64,000 bases of DNA from Streptomyces cucumeris. Its GTDB lineage: Bacteria; Actinomycetota; Actinomycetes; Streptomycetales; Streptomycetaceae. This document shows, piece after piece, positions 35,592 to 44,888 of this stretch. The stretch is from positions 169,017-233,016 of the forward strand of contig NZ_JANCLX010000004.1 of assembly GCF_024295805.1 (NCBI RefSeq). The letters are read 5' to 3'. The notes beneath the pieces are model-generated. The model worked only from the letters and a program-made list of their open reading frames with translations, had not been told where the DNA came from and ran no database searches. Every line of letters starts with the position of its first letter. The stretch's first letter is position 1. The position numbers and the translations under genes are program-made.

Positions 35592-35611
35592 ACGGGGCGA
35601 AATCGCCCCGT
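35592..35611 (-). promoter_or_regulatory. Hairpin between Shine-Dalgarno and start codon of ftsH
   Basis: A perfect stem ACGGGGCG/CGCCCCGT (extendable by one A-T pair) begins directly after GGAGGG (35612-35617) and ends 4 nt before the ftsH ATG. If folded it brings the Shine-Dalgarno box to a normal distance from the start; if the box is masked it could limit translation. An upstream GTG at 35623 (codons [12 protein letters not shown]) would run through the hairpin instead and has no ribosome site. Confidence 0.55.
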
Positions 35612-35852
35612 CCCTCCTGCCACAGTGAGGCACGGCAGCCCTGGAGGGGCGCCTGTGCGTGCGGTGTATTGCGGTGTATTTGTGGTGTATGAGCTGTCTG
35701 ATCCTCAGTCTCGAAAAAGACTGACCTTCGGACGGTACCCCAGCATTGTCACCCGACGCCGCCGTGGACTGTTAACAAAACCGCCTTCCCCTGCTCCAAC
35801 GGCGGGAAACCGCGACAGGTTCCCGCCGGGCGCGCCGCGGCGGCGGGGCGGC

Positions 35853-36407
35853 TCAGCCGCCGTAGACGTGCGGCGCCAGCGTGCCGACGAAGGGGAGGTT
35901 GCGGTACTTCTCCGCGTAGTCCAGTCCGTAGCCCACGACGAACTCGTTCGGAATGTCGAAGCCGACCCACTTCACGTCGATGGCGACCTTGGCCGCCTCC
36001 GGCTTGCGCAGCAGGGTGCATACGTTCAGTGAGGCGGGCTCGCGCGAGCCGAGGTTCGACAGCAGCCAGGACAGCGTCAGACCGGAGTCGATGATGTCCT
36101 CGACGATCAGGACGTGCCGTCCCTTGATGTCGGTGTCCAGGTCCTTGAGGATCCGCACCACACCCGAGGACTGGGTGCCCGCGCCGTAGGACGACACGGC
36201 CATCCAGTCCATGGTGACGGGAGAGGACAAGGCACGCGCCAGGTCCGCCATCACCATCACGGCGCCCTTGAGGACACCGATGATGAGCAGGTCCTTGCCC
36301 GCGTACTCCGCATCGATCTCGGCGGCCAGCCCGGCCAGCTTCGCCTTGATCTCTTCCTCGGTGATGAGGACCGACTTCAGGTCGGTGCCCATGTCCTTGT
36401 CGTCCAC
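35853..36407 (-). CDS. hpt: Hypoxanthine phosphoribosyltransferase
   Basis: Purine salvage enzyme converting hypoxanthine (and guanine) with PRPP to IMP/GMP. The roughly 184 residues show [64 protein letters not shown] (the PRPP loop VEDIIDSG) and [22 protein letters not shown]. The start is uncertain: the GTG at 36407 has GAGAG 8 nt upstream, an ATG five codons later also fits, and the frame is open into tilS. It is 43 bp after tilS and probably in one transcript with it. Confidence 0.93.
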   Translation of the reverse strand: MDDKDMGTDLKSVLITEEEIKAKLAGLAAEIDAEYAGKDLLIIGVLKGAVMVMADLARALSSPVTMDWMAVSSYGAGTQSSGVVRILKDLDTDIKGRHVLIVEDIIDSGLTLSWLLSNLGSREPASLNVCTLLRKPEAAKVAIDVKWVGFDIPNEFVVGYGLDYAEKYRNLPFVGTLAPHVYGG

Positions 36408-36450
36408 CCGCGCCACTCTCGTTCGACAGTCCGGCAATTCGGCGGGCGGA

Positions 36451-37530
36451 TCAGCCCTGCCGGATGACCAGTCTGCCACCCTCCCGGCGGACCTCTACCC
36501 GCCCGGGGAGGTTGATGGCCCGCTGACCCCGCCAGCCGGTGATCAGCCGGTCGACCTCTTCGATGTGGCGGGCGAAGAGCGAACCGGCCGGAGCACCCGC
36601 GGCGATGGCCGCGCGGCGCAGCACCCGGCGGCGGACGGCGGTGGGCAGCCCGTGCAGTCCGGCCGTGTCCAGCTCGACGGTCCCGCCCCCCTCGGCGGGC
36701 ACCTCGGCGGTGGTCACCACATCGGCCTCGGCACGGGCGGCCCAGGCGTCCAGGGCGTCGGCGTCGTCACGGGAGAGCTGGGCGGTGCGGGCGAGCGCTT
36801 CGACGACGCCCTTGCCGAGGGCCTTCTCCAGGACGGGCAGTGCCTCGTGGCGGACCCGGGAGCGGGTGTAGGTGGGGTCCACGTTGTGCGGGTCGTCCCA
36901 GACCTGCAGCGACTGGGCCAGACAGGCCTTGCGGACGGTGTGCCGGTCGAGCTGGAGGAAGGGGCGGCGGTAGCGGCCGCCGGCGCCGGAGACGCGGGCC
37001 ATACCGGACAGGGAGCGGATACCGGAGCCGCGGGCGAGGCCGAGCAGCACCGTCTCGGCCTGGTCGTCGCGGGTGTGGCCGAGCAGGACGGCGGCGGCAC
37101 CGTGGCGCTCCGCGGCGGCGTCGAGGGCGGCGTAGCGGGCGTCGCGGGCGGCGGCCTCGGGGCCGCCGTCCCGGCCGACGACGACCGGGATGGACTCGAC
37201 CGGTACGAGGCCGAGCTCACGCATCCGCTCGGCGACCTCGGCCGCGCGGACGTCGGAACCGGGCTGGAGGCCGTGGTCGACGGTGATGCCGCCGGCGCGC
37301 AGGCCCAGCCGGGGGGCCTCGAAGGCCAGTGCGGAGGCGAGCGCCATGGAGTCGGCGCCGCCGGAGCAGGCGGCGAGCACCAGCGGCCCGTCACCGGGCG
37401 CCCGCCGGGTGCGCGGGGCGGTGGCGGGGCGGGAGGAGGGCGGAGTGGGGGCCGAGGAGGCGACGAGGACGTCGTGCAGGACGCGGCGCACCGCCAGGCG
37501 TATCGCGGCGACCGCTGGATGGGGACCCAT
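36451..37530 (-). CDS. tilS: tRNA(Ile)-lysidine synthetase
   Basis: Modifies C34 of the CAU-anticodon isoleucine tRNA to lysidine so that it reads AUA. The 359 residues have the PP-loop motif SGGADS at 56-61 within [48 protein letters not shown], and [45 protein letters not shown]. The C-terminal substrate-binding domain is short, as in other actinomycetes. A proline/serine-rich insert (about 27-48) precedes the PP-loop. I took the ATG with GGGA 7 nt upstream. Confidence 0.94.
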   Translation of the reverse strand: MGPHPAVAAIRLAVRRVLHDVLVASSAPTPPSSRPATAPRTRRAPGDGPLVLAACSGGADSMALASALAFEAPRLGLRAGGITVDHGLQPGSDVRAAEVAERMRELGLVPVESIPVVVGRDGGPEAAARDARYAALDAAAERHGAAAVLLGHTRDDQAETVLLGLARGSGIRSLSGMARVSGAGGRYRRPFLQLDRHTVRKACLAQSLQVWDDPHNVDPTYTRSRVRHEALPVLEKALGKGVVEALARTAQLSRDDADALDAWAARAEADVVTTAEVPAEGGGTVELDTAGLHGLPTAVRRRVLRRAAIAAGAPAGSLFARHIEEVDRLITGWRGQRAINLPGRVEVRREGGRLVIRQG

Positions 37531-37713
37531 GTCCGTTTCCCATCTGTATGCGAGGGGGTGCCTCGGGGGGCGTATACGAGATGTCGTCACGCAGAGTATG
37601 TCGATGGTGACAGAAGCGAGCTGTTCCCCGAGCATCGCACGCCTACCCGTGGCCCACGGTCCCTCGGACGAGTGATTAAGGGGGGCATTCCGCCGCCGCC
37701 GAGTGTGCCGGTT

Positions 37714-38844
37714 CTACGACTCCGCCCTACGGTGCACCCGCGCGACCCACTCCGCCGGTTTGTTGATCTCCGACTTGGTGGGGAGGGTGTTCGGGGACGT
37801 CCAGACCCGGTTGAAGCCCTCCATGCCGACCTCGTTCACCACGGCCCGTACGAACCGCTCACCGTCACGGTACTGCCGCAGCTTGGCGTCCAGCCCCAGC
37901 AGTTTGCGCAGTGCCTGGTCCAGCCGTCCGGCGCCGCTGGCCCGCCGCTTCTGGAACTTCTCGCGGATCTCCGCCACGGAGGGCACGACCTCCGGGCCCA
38001 CCCCGTCCATCACGTAGTCGGCGTGGCCCTCCAGCAGGGACATCACCGCCGTCAGCCGGGCCAGGATCTCCCGCTGGGCGGGCGTCTGGACCAGCTCGAT
38101 GATGCTGGCCGCGCCCCGGTCCCCGGCCTCCTCCCGGTCCTTCCCGCCGCCGAGCGACTGCACGGCCTCGCGCAGCCGCTCCAGCAAGGTGGCCGGATCC
38201 ACGTCGGTCTCGCCCAGGAACGCCTGGATCTCGGACTCGATGTGGTCGCGCAGCCACGGCACGGCGGTGAACTGGGTGCGGTGGGTCTCCTCGTGCAGCG
38301 CCACCCACAGCCGGAAGTCATGCGGGTGGACGTCCAGCTCGCGCTCCACGTGGACGATGTTGGGGGCCACCAGCAGCAGCCGTCCGCCGCCCGCGGTCCC
38401 GGGCAGCTCACCGCCGCCGGGCGCGAAGGTCTCGTACTGGCCGAGCACCCGGGAGGCGAGGAAGGACAGCAGCATCCCCAGCTCCACACCGGTCACCTTG
38501 CCGCCGACCGTGCCCAGCACCGCGCCGCCGGGCATACCGCCGCGCCGGTCCTGCATCTTGCCGAGCAGCGGCTTGAGGATCTGGCGGAAGCCCGCGACAT
38601 TGGCCTTGATCCAGCCCGCGCGGTCCACCACCAGCACCGGGGTGTCGGAGTCCGGACCTCCTGGCACGGCCATCCGGGTGAACGCCCGTACGTGCTCCTC
38701 GGACGACTTGGCGTGCCGCCGCAGCTCCGCGACGACCGCGCGCGCCTCGTCCCGGCTCACCTCCGGCCCCGGGCGGACCAGCCGGGTCGCGGTCGCGACC
38801 GCGAGGTTCCAGTCGACCATCTCCACACCACCGATGCTCGTCAT
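37714..38844 (-). CDS. Zinc-dependent metalloprotease (DUF2342, F420-biosynthesis-associated family)
   Basis: A 376-residue protein of the actinobacterial zincin family PF10103. The catalytic motif is HEETH at 184-188, preceded by the family segment LLLVAPNIVHVERELDVHPHDFRLWVALHEETHRTQF, and the downstream SLLEGHADYVMDGVG holds the probable third zinc ligand (EGHAD). No signal peptide is seen, so it should be cytoplasmic. The family name F420-associated comes from phylogenetic co-occurrence, not from a known reaction. It lies 183 bp upstream of tilS on the same strand and 84 bp after dacB, in an order conserved in streptomycetes. Confidence 0.88.
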   Translation of the reverse strand: MTSIGGVEMVDWNLAVATATRLVRPGPEVSRDEARAVVAELRRHAKSSEEHVRAFTRMAVPGGPDSDTPVLVVDRAGWIKANVAGFRQILKPLLGKMQDRRGGMPGGAVLGTVGGKVTGVELGMLLSFLASRVLGQYETFAPGGGELPGTAGGGRLLLVAPNIVHVERELDVHPHDFRLWVALHEETHRTQFTAVPWLRDHIESEIQAFLGETDVDPATLLERLREAVQSLGGGKDREEAGDRGAASIIELVQTPAQREILARLTAVMSLLEGHADYVMDGVGPEVVPSVAEIREKFQKRRASGAGRLDQALRKLLGLDAKLRQYRDGERFVRAVVNEVGMEGFNRVWTSPNTLPTKSEINKPAEWVARVHRRAES

Positions 38845-38928
38845 GGCTTCACGGTACGTGGCCCCGGTCGCATCCGGGAGGAGACGGCGGCCCGCACACG
38901 CGGTCGCCGGGGTCCGCCGTCACCTCGG

Positions 38929-40455
38929 TCAGCGGCAGCCGCAGTTGGCCAGGGCCGAGGCCATCCGGTCCAGGGCGTGCTGGGCGCCGTCGGGGTCGGT
39001 GGTGCCGTTGGTGATGAAGGTGAAGACCAGCAGCCGTCCATCCGCGTCGACCACCGTGCCCGCCAGGGTGTTGATCCCGGTGAGGGTGCCGGTCTTGGCG
39101 CGGACCACCCCGCGGCCCACCGAGTCCTCGGCGTAGCGGGTGCGCAGGGTGCCGTTGAATCCGGCCACCGGCAGTCCGGTGAGGACCGACCGCAGTTCGG
39201 GGTGGTCGCGGTCGGCGGAGCGCACCAGCGTCTGGGCGAGCAGGGCGGCGGAGACCCGGTCGGCGCGGTCGAGACCGCTGCCGTCGGCGATGTGGACACC
39301 GCCCACCGGCAGGTCCAGCTTCCGCAGCCGGGCGGTCACCGCCTCGGCACCGCCCTCGAAGCTGGCGGGCCGTCCGGCGGCGATGGCGGTCTGCCGGGCC
39401 AGCGCCTCGCCGAGGTCGTTGTCGCTGTTGGTCAGCATCCGCTCGACGAGCGCGGACAGCGGCTGGGAGCGTACGGCGGCCAGCGCCTCGGGGGTCTTCC
39501 CGGCCTCCTGGGACCGCGGTTCGCCCTTCACCTCGATACCGCGGTCGCGCAGCAGCGACGCGAAGGTGCCGGCCGCGTCGGCGGCCGGGTCCTCGGCACG
39601 CGGGGCGGGACCGTGGTCGCTGTCGTCCTGCCGTCCCTCGTCGGCCATGAGCGGGGTCACCGGCGAGATGTTCTCGTTGACGCCGATCGGGTGCAGATCA
39701 GGACCGGAGTAGAGCGAGGTGTCGTAGCCGAGCCGGACCGTCCGGGCGTCGCGCTTCTTCAGCGCGCGGGCGGTGTCGTCGGCCAGCTTCCGCAGCGAGG
39801 CGGGCTGGTCGGCTCCCTTCACCGACCGGGCGGTGAGCGTCGGGTCGCCGCCGCCGACGAGCACGATGCCGTCCTTCCCGGCCCTGACGACGGTGGTCTT
39901 GATCCGGTAGTCGGGGCCGAGCACGGAGAGCGCGGCGGCGCCGGTGGCCACCTTGATGATGGAGGCGGGCACCGCGGCGCTGTCCGCCTTCGCCCCGTAC
40001 ACCTGGCGTCCGGTGGCCACGTCCACGACGGACACCGAGCGCCGGTCGCCCAGGGCCGGGTCGTCCAGCAGCGGTTCGAGCGTGTCCGCCAGCCCGCCGC
40101 CGGTGGGCGGCGGCACCGCGTCCTCACCGGTGTCCGGTGACGGTTCGGCGGTGGGCGCACCGAGGGCGGCCAGCACCGGGGACGCGCTGGGCGCGGGCCT
40201 GTCCCCGCCGTGACGGTCGCCACCCGTCGCCGGTCCCCCGGCGGCGCGGGCCCGTTCGGCCGTACGCTGACCGGAGTCCCACGGCCCGGCCACCAGCACC
40301 GAGCCGATCGCGACCGCGAGGCCCACCGTCGCGGAGACAGCCGTCACCCGTACGGTGCTCCGCTGTTCGCATGTGGCCCGCCGCCACTGGTTCCGCACTC
40401 GGCTCCGCCCGCGGCTCAGCCACTCCCTGACCTGCCACGATCTGGCTTCAGGCAC
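38929..40455 (-). CDS. dacB: D-alanyl-D-alanine carboxypeptidase/endopeptidase (PBP4, class C)
   Basis: A 508-residue peptidoglycan hydrolase of the S13 family. An N-terminal membrane segment (about 35-56, [24 protein letters not shown]) anchors it outside the cell, followed by a Pro/Gly-rich linker. Catalytic motifs: SIIK (165-168) in [17 protein letters not shown] in [16 protein letters not shown], and KTG in [10 protein letters not shown]. It removes terminal D-Ala or cuts cross-links. The GTG start at 40455 has AAGGGG 11 nt upstream; the frame continues 15 codons further. It is divergent from ppa with 86 bp between them. Confidence 0.93.
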   Translation of the reverse strand: MPEARSWQVREWLSRGRSRVRNQWRRATCEQRSTVRVTAVSATVGLAVAIGSVLVAGPWDSGQRTAERARAAGGPATGGDRHGGDRPAPSASPVLAALGAPTAEPSPDTGEDAVPPPTGGGLADTLEPLLDDPALGDRRSVSVVDVATGRQVYGAKADSAAVPASIIKVATGAAALSVLGPDYRIKTTVVRAGKDGIVLVGGGDPTLTARSVKGADQPASLRKLADDTARALKKRDARTVRLGYDTSLYSGPDLHPIGVNENISPVTPLMADEGRQDDSDHGPAPRAEDPAADAAGTFASLLRDRGIEVKGEPRSQEAGKTPEALAAVRSQPLSALVERMLTNSDNDLGEALARQTAIAAGRPASFEGGAEAVTARLRKLDLPVGGVHIADGSGLDRADRVSAALLAQTLVRSADRDHPELRSVLTGLPVAGFNGTLRTRYAEDSVGRGVVRAKTGTLTGINTLAGTVVDADGRLLVFTFITNGTTDPDGAQHALDRMASALANCGCR

Positions 40456-40541
40456 GACCGACCAGCCCCTTTCGCCACCACACACCTGCGTGGGGGACAC
40501 TTAATCACCAGACGTATGTGTTGATCATGGAGGAGCCACCC

Positions 40542-41033
40542 GTGGAGTTCGACGTCACCATCGAGATCCCGAAGGGTTCGCGGAACAAGTACGAGGTGGA
40601 CCACGAGACGGGACGTATCCGTCTCGACCGTCGGCTCTTCACTTCGACCAGCTACCCCGCGGACTACGGCTTCGTCGAGAACACCCTCGGCGAGGACGGT
40701 GACCCGCTGGACGCCCTGGTCATTCTCGACGAGCCGACGTTCCCCGGCTGCCTGATCAAGTGCCGTGCCATCGGCATGTTCAGGATGACCGACGAGGCGG
40801 GCGGCGACGACAAGCTGCTCTGTGTCCCGGCCTCGGACCCGCGGGTGGAGCACCTGCGTGACATTCACCACGTGTCCGAGTTCGACCGCCTGGAGATCCA
40901 GCACTTCTTCGAGGTCTACAAGGACCTGGAGCCCGGCAAGTCGGTCGAGGGGGCCGACTGGGTGGGCCGCGCCGAGGCCGAGGCCGAGGTCGAGGCGTCC
41001 ATCAAGCGCCTGGAGGCGTCCGGCGGCCACTGA
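40542..41033 (+). CDS. ppa: Inorganic pyrophosphatase
   Basis: Family I soluble pyrophosphatase that drives biosynthetic reactions by removing PPi. The 163 residues have [64 protein letters not shown] (the DGDPLD metal-binding signature) and the third acidic cluster [14 protein letters not shown] chose the GTG with GGAGGAG 6 nt upstream rather than the ATG eight codons earlier. The C-terminus has an acidic helix with [11 protein letters not shown] strong terminator follows directly. Confidence 0.96.
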   Translation: MEFDVTIEIPKGSRNKYEVDHETGRIRLDRRLFTSTSYPADYGFVENTLGEDGDPLDALVILDEPTFPGCLIKCRAIGMFRMTDEAGGDDKLLCVPASDPRVEHLRDIHHVSEFDRLEIQHFFEVYKDLEPGKSVEGADWVGRAEAEAEVEASIKRLEASGGH

Positions 41034-41045
41034 GCCACCACAGAC

Positions 41046-41085
41046 AGCGGACGGGCCGGAGTGATCCGGCCCGTCCGCTGTTTTT
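41046..41085 (+). terminator. Rho-independent terminator after ppa
   Basis: A perfect 15-bp stem (left arm 41046-41060, right arm 41065-41079) with GTGA loop, followed by GTTTTT. It begins 13 nt after the ppa stop. The convergent exporter gene ends at 41135, so the hairpin may serve both strands. It is the best terminator in the window. Confidence 0.9.
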
Positions 41086-41134
41086 CCGCTCCGTCCCCCG
41101 GGATTCCGGGGATTCCCGGGGTCGGCCCGGGGGG

Positions 41135-42844
41135 TCAGAAGCCGCGGGTGCGCTTGGCCGCACGGCGGTCGGCCGGCTCGATCCCGGCGCCCGGCATCCT
41201 GAGGAAGAGCCGTGCGGACTCGTTCCCCAGATTCACCCCGATGGCGATCGCCAGGGCCAGTGCGGCCGCTTGGGTGAGATGGGAGACCCCGCGGTCCAGA
41301 TTGCCCTGTGCCAGGGCCAGCAGTCCGAAGTAGGTCGCGCTACCGGGCAGCAGCGGACCGATCGCCGCCGTGACGTAGGGCAACGCGGAGGCGAAGCGGT
41401 AGCGGGACAGGAGCTGACCGAAGAGGCCGACCAGTCCGGCGGCCACCGTGGTGGCGGCCACTTCCGGGACGTCCGCGGTGTCGGCGAGGGCCGCGTAGAC
41501 CACCCAGGCCACCCCGCCGTTGAGCGTGGCGAACAGCACGGTGTGACGTTCCTGCTGGAGCAGGATCGAGAACGTCAGGGCGAGCAGCATCGCCGCCAGT
41601 ATCTGGATGTACGGCCGCTCCACATGGCGCAGCGCCGCCTCCGGGTTGAGCTTGGCGTCCAGTTGCAGACCGCCGTACAGCACCGTGAGCACCCCGCACA
41701 CGATGCCCACGATGAGGTAGCCGACTTCCAGGAGCCGGGCCGCGGCGGTGATGTAATAGCCGGTCAGCCCGTCCTGGACACCCGCGACCAGGGCCCGTCC
41801 CGGGATCAGCGCGAAGAGTCCACCGGTGATCACCGCGGACGCCTGGAGCCCGGAGCCCACCAGGCTGAGCGCGACGCCCATCGCGGCCGGCGGCATCGCC
41901 GCGGCCACGAACTGGTAGAACTCCGGCAGCCCGCGCCCGGAGGCCAGCCACGCCAGCCGGTCGCCGAGCATCGCGCCGACGGCCGCGGCGAAGAACACCG
42001 GCCATTCACCGCCGACGAGCATGCTCGCCGCTCCGGCCAGTCCGCCGCCGGCCACGGTGAGCGCCCAGCCGGGGTAGGGGTGGCGGTTACGGCGTATCTC
42101 GGCCAGCCGCCGGTACGCCTCCTCCAGGGTGATGTCCTCGTGGGTGGTGATGTCGTCGACCAGCCGGAAGACCGCGGAGAGCCGGGTGTAGTCGGTGCCC
42201 CGGCGGCGCACGGTGCGGCTGGCGGTGACCGGGTCGTCCACCAGCGACGCCTGGTAGCTGACCGACAGCAGGGTGAAGGTCACCGTCGGCTCGCAGCGGT
42301 CCAGCCCGTAGGCATGGGCCACGCCGAACATGGCCGCCTCCACGTCCTCGGCCCCCTCGCCGCCCGCGAGCAGCAGCTCGCCGATACGGAGGGTGAGGTC
42401 GAGCACACGGGGCACCGCCGGGCCGGTGTCGTCCTCCGACCGTTCGACGCGCTCGGGGAGCGGGCGCTCGCCGAGCGGCATCCGCAGCATGGTGCGCATG
42501 CGGTCCTGCCAGGGCGCGTCCTTGGTCAGCCGGACGACGGGCATCCCGCCGGGCGGGGTGAAGGCCGCGAAGCCGCCGGTGGTCGAGTTCCCCCCGGGAT
42601 GGGCCTTCATCCCGCCGGGCGGGGCGAAGGCGGAGCCCTCGGGCTCGGCGGCGGGCTCGGCCGCGAACCCCTCGGGGACGGCGAACTCCGATGTCGGGTG
42701 CTCGTCCTCGGGGGCCGGGGGCAGTGGTAGGCCCAGAGGCGGGGTGAAAGCGCTGTGCGCCTCGTCGGACTGCGGCTTGCCGTTCCCCGCCGCGTCCGTC
42801 TCCGCGGTCCCGCCGCGCTGTCCCTGCTGTCGTTCCGACCCCAC
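41135..42844 (-). CDS. Threonine/serine exporter family protein (ThrE)
   Basis: A 569-residue membrane protein joining the ThrE N-terminal (DUF1212, about 130-370) and C-terminal (DUF3815, about 400-540) domains, with roughly ten helices. RVLDLTLRIGELLLAGGEGAEDVEAAMFGVAHAYGLDRCEPTVTFTLLSVSY is the typical soluble start of the domain. The first 110 residues are disordered and contain three copies of an AF(T/A)PP-x-G-x motif. I took the GTG with GAGGAG 9 nt upstream; the frame is open 23 codons further. Corynebacterium ThrE exports threonine and serine; substrate here is inferred. Confidence 0.88.
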   Translation of the reverse strand: MGSERQQGQRGGTAETDAAGNGKPQSDEAHSAFTPPLGLPLPPAPEDEHPTSEFAVPEGFAAEPAAEPEGSAFAPPGGMKAHPGGNSTTGGFAAFTPPGGMPVVRLTKDAPWQDRMRTMLRMPLGERPLPERVERSEDDTGPAVPRVLDLTLRIGELLLAGGEGAEDVEAAMFGVAHAYGLDRCEPTVTFTLLSVSYQASLVDDPVTASRTVRRRGTDYTRLSAVFRLVDDITTHEDITLEEAYRRLAEIRRNRHPYPGWALTVAGGGLAGAASMLVGGEWPVFFAAAVGAMLGDRLAWLASGRGLPEFYQFVAAAMPPAAMGVALSLVGSGLQASAVITGGLFALIPGRALVAGVQDGLTGYYITAAARLLEVGYLIVGIVCGVLTVLYGGLQLDAKLNPEAALRHVERPYIQILAAMLLALTFSILLQQERHTVLFATLNGGVAWVVYAALADTADVPEVAATTVAAGLVGLFGQLLSRYRFASALPYVTAAIGPLLPGSATYFGLLALAQGNLDRGVSHLTQAAALALAIAIGVNLGNESARLFLRMPGAGIEPADRRAAKRTRGF

Positions 42845-43052
42845 GTCTCCTCGCTCCTCGCCAGCCTCCCCGTGCATTTCCGGGCGGTCCCGCGCCGATA
42901 CGACAGGGGCCACCGCTGCCCATTGTGCGGGGCGGTGGCCGGCTATCGGGAGTGGGGGCGGCGCTGGGGCCGATGTGAAGCGGGGGGAAGAGAAGCAAAA
43001 AGGGGTGAACGGGGTGTGACCGGCGCGGACGGGGACCCTGGGGCCCCGGGGG

Positions 43053-43784
43053 TCAGCGCTTGGCGTGCCGTCCGCGCGGGGCCTGCGGAGGCGCTCCGGC
43101 GCCCGGCCGCCCCCCGGACGCGTCGGACGCGCCCTGCTCCGCCCCTCCGGCGGCTGCGGCCTTCTTGGCCTTGCCGCGGGCCCGCAGGAACTCGATGGCG
43201 ATCGGGATCACCGACAGCAGCACGATGCCGATCAGGATCAGCTCGATATGGGCATGGACGAATTCCACCTTGCCGAGCGCCGCACCGAGCAGGGTGACGC
43301 CGGTGCCCCACAGCACACCGCCGATGACGTTGAAGATGATGAAGGAGCGGTAGTTCATCCGGCTCACGCCCGCGATGATCGGCGTGAAGGTACGGACGAT
43401 GGGCACGAAGCGGGCCAGCACCAGCGACTTCGGCCCGTACTTCTCGAAGAACTCGTGGGCCTTCTCCACGTTCTCCTGTTTGAAGAGCTTGGAGTCGGGA
43501 CGGCGGAACAGCGCCGGGCCCACCTTCCGGCCGAAGAGATATCCGGCCTGGTCACCCAGGATCGCGGCGAGCGAGATGGCCGTGCACACCAGCCACAGAT
43601 CGTGCTTGATCACATCGGTGGTGACCAGCAGTCCGGTGGTGAACAGCAGGGAGTCGCCCGGCAGGAAGAAGCCGATGAGCAGGCCGGACTCCGCGAAGAC
43701 GATGACGAGGACGCCGAGCAGACCGAAGGTCTCGATCAGATAGTCCGGGTCCAGCCACTGGGGGCCGAGCGCGAGAGTGGTCAC
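43053..43784 (-). CDS. DedA family membrane protein
   Basis: A 243-residue DedA/SNARE-associated protein: FGLLGVLVIVFAESGLLIGFFLPGDSLLFTTGLL, LGDQAGYLFGRKVGPALFRRPDSKLFKQENVEKAHEFFEKYGPKSLVLARFVPIVRTFTPIIAGVSRMNYRSFIIFNVIGGVLWGTGVTLLG. The F-x3-R-x3-P-x-x-R signature near 135 is intact. Members flip phospholipid carriers (undecaprenyl phosphate, phosphatidylethanolamine) in the membrane; which lipid applies here is not readable. The C-terminal 35 residues are Ala/Gly-rich and basic. The GTG start gives MTTLALGPQWLDPDYLI. Confidence 0.92.
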   Translation of the reverse strand: MTTLALGPQWLDPDYLIETFGLLGVLVIVFAESGLLIGFFLPGDSLLFTTGLLVTTDVIKHDLWLVCTAISLAAILGDQAGYLFGRKVGPALFRRPDSKLFKQENVEKAHEFFEKYGPKSLVLARFVPIVRTFTPIIAGVSRMNYRSFIIFNVIGGVLWGTGVTLLGAALGKVEFVHAHIELILIGIVLLSVIPIAIEFLRARGKAKKAAAAGGAEQGASDASGGRPGAGAPPQAPRGRHAKR

Positions 43785-43975
43785 GGGTGACAGGCTCCTG
43801 GGTCGAGGGGTGCAGGCTCGTGCGAGGCCCGGCCGCAGGTCGGGGCGGACTGGATGCGGGGTTCTTCGCAGTGTGCCGCCCAAAGCTATCAACGCCGGGT
43901 GCCCGCCCTTGGTTCCCACCGGTCCGGGAGGCGCGCCCGCGGGCCCGGGGAAGCCCCGGGCCCGCACCGTACGGC

Positions 43976-44746
43976 TCAGCCGGGAGTGTGTCCCGCGCGC
44001 TCGGCATTGGCCAGGATCGCGGCCCGGAGGTAGGCGGCCAGCCCCGGCTTGATGGCGTCATAGGTGGCGGTGAAGCGCTCGTCCGCCACGTAGATCTCGG
44101 CCAGACAGATGTGCATCCCGTAGTCGCAGTCGTAGGACCAGCGGACGATCTGCTGGCGGTGTTCCTCGGCGAGGTCCATCGCGGCCTCCGACTCCGGCGG
44201 GGTCCCGGCCTCCAGGAGGGCGGCGAGGGCGTTGTTGAGCCGTTCCCCCTCCGCCTTGATCCGCAGCAGGTCGTCCTTGCTGTAGGTCGCGTACCGGCGC
44301 ATCGACTCCCGGTACGCATCGGTGTGGCCCCAGCGCTCCTGGGCCTCCTGTGCGTACTGCTCGGGGTCGTTGTCGCCGAAGACCTCGAACCTCTCCTCCG
44401 GGGTCAGGTTGATGCCCATCTTCCGTGCCTCCATGGCGTGTTCGACGGCGGCGGCCATCTGCCGCAGCCTCTCGATCCGTTCGGTCAGCAACTGGTGCTG
44501 ATGCCGCAGGAGTGCCTGCGGGTCCGCGTCCGGGTCGTCGAGCAGCACCGCCACCTCCTCGAGCGGAAAGCCGAGCTCCCGGTAGAACAGGATCTGCTGG
44601 AGCCGGTCGAGGTCGGCCTCGTCGTACCGCCGGTGCCCGGCCGGGCTGCGGGCGCCGGGGCGCAGCAGTTTGATCTCGTCGTAGTGGTGCAGGGTGCGCA
44701 CCGTGACGCCCGCGAAGGCCGCGACCTGTCCCACGGAATAACTCAT
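43976..44746 (-). CDS. tipA: TipA-type MerR regulator (thiopeptide-binding)
   Basis: A 256-residue homologue of TipAL of S. lividans. Residues 1-70 are the MerR winged helix (SVGQVAAFAGVTVRTLHHYDEI), 75-109 the dimerisation coiled coil, and 110-256 the TipAS domain that covalently captures thiostrepton-like antibiotics. The adduct cysteine is present in YDCDYGMHIC as C214, the same number as in TipAL, with C207 nearby. An internal ATG at residue 110 (44419) has GGAGG 8 nt upstream, so a free TipAS protein is probably made too, as in S. lividans. The promoter at 44801-44831 matches the tipA type. Divergent from a LysE exporter. Confidence 0.94.
   Translation of the reverse strand: MSYSVGQVAAFAGVTVRTLHHYDEIKLLRPGARSPAGHRRYDEADLDRLQQILFYRELGFPLEEVAVLLDDPDADPQALLRHQHQLLTERIERLRQMAAAVEHAMEARKMGINLTPEERFEVFGDNDPEQYAQEAQERWGHTDAYRESMRRYATYSKDDLLRIKAEGERLNNALAALLEAGTPPESEAAMDLAEEHRQQIVRWSYDCDYGMHICLAEIYVADERFTATYDAIKPGLAAYLRAAILANAERAGHTPG
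44417..44432 (-). promoter_or_regulatory. Internal ribosome-binding site and start for TipAS
   Basis: GGAGG (44428-44432) lies 8 nt before the ATG at 44417-44419, which begins MGINLTPEERFEVFGD, the known start of the antibiotic-binding TipAS product. Both elements being present supports two proteins from one gene. Confidence 0.7.
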
Positions 44747-44800
44747 GTCCGCTTCCGCTCTCCTGGTGTCGGTACCGGTCGTGCTCCCGGTACGGGCTCC

Positions 44801-44831
44801 ACGCTGCGCCCTCACCTCACGTGAGGTGCAA
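44801..44831 (-). promoter_or_regulatory. tipA-type MerR promoter
   Basis: TTGCAC (44826-44831) and CAGCGT (44801-44806) are separated by 19 nt, the long spacing typical of MerR-activated promoters. The perfect 16-bp palindrome CACCTCACGTGAGGTG (44813-44828) overlaps the -35 box and lies mostly in the spacer. It closely follows the S. lividans tipA promoter as I remember it. Leader of about 50 nt. Confidence 0.8.
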
Positions 44832-44888
44832 GTCCGTATCGCGAAACCCGGATGAGGAGGGATTCCGGAGCCTGGCATCCTGCTGATT

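Noticed and set aside
36211..40140. A very long plus-strand open frame (1309 codons) opposite tilS, the metalloprotease and dacB
   Set aside because: It is an antisense shadow. The minus-strand frames encode complete recognised proteins and the plus translation has no domain and a low-complexity G/H/Q/R composition.
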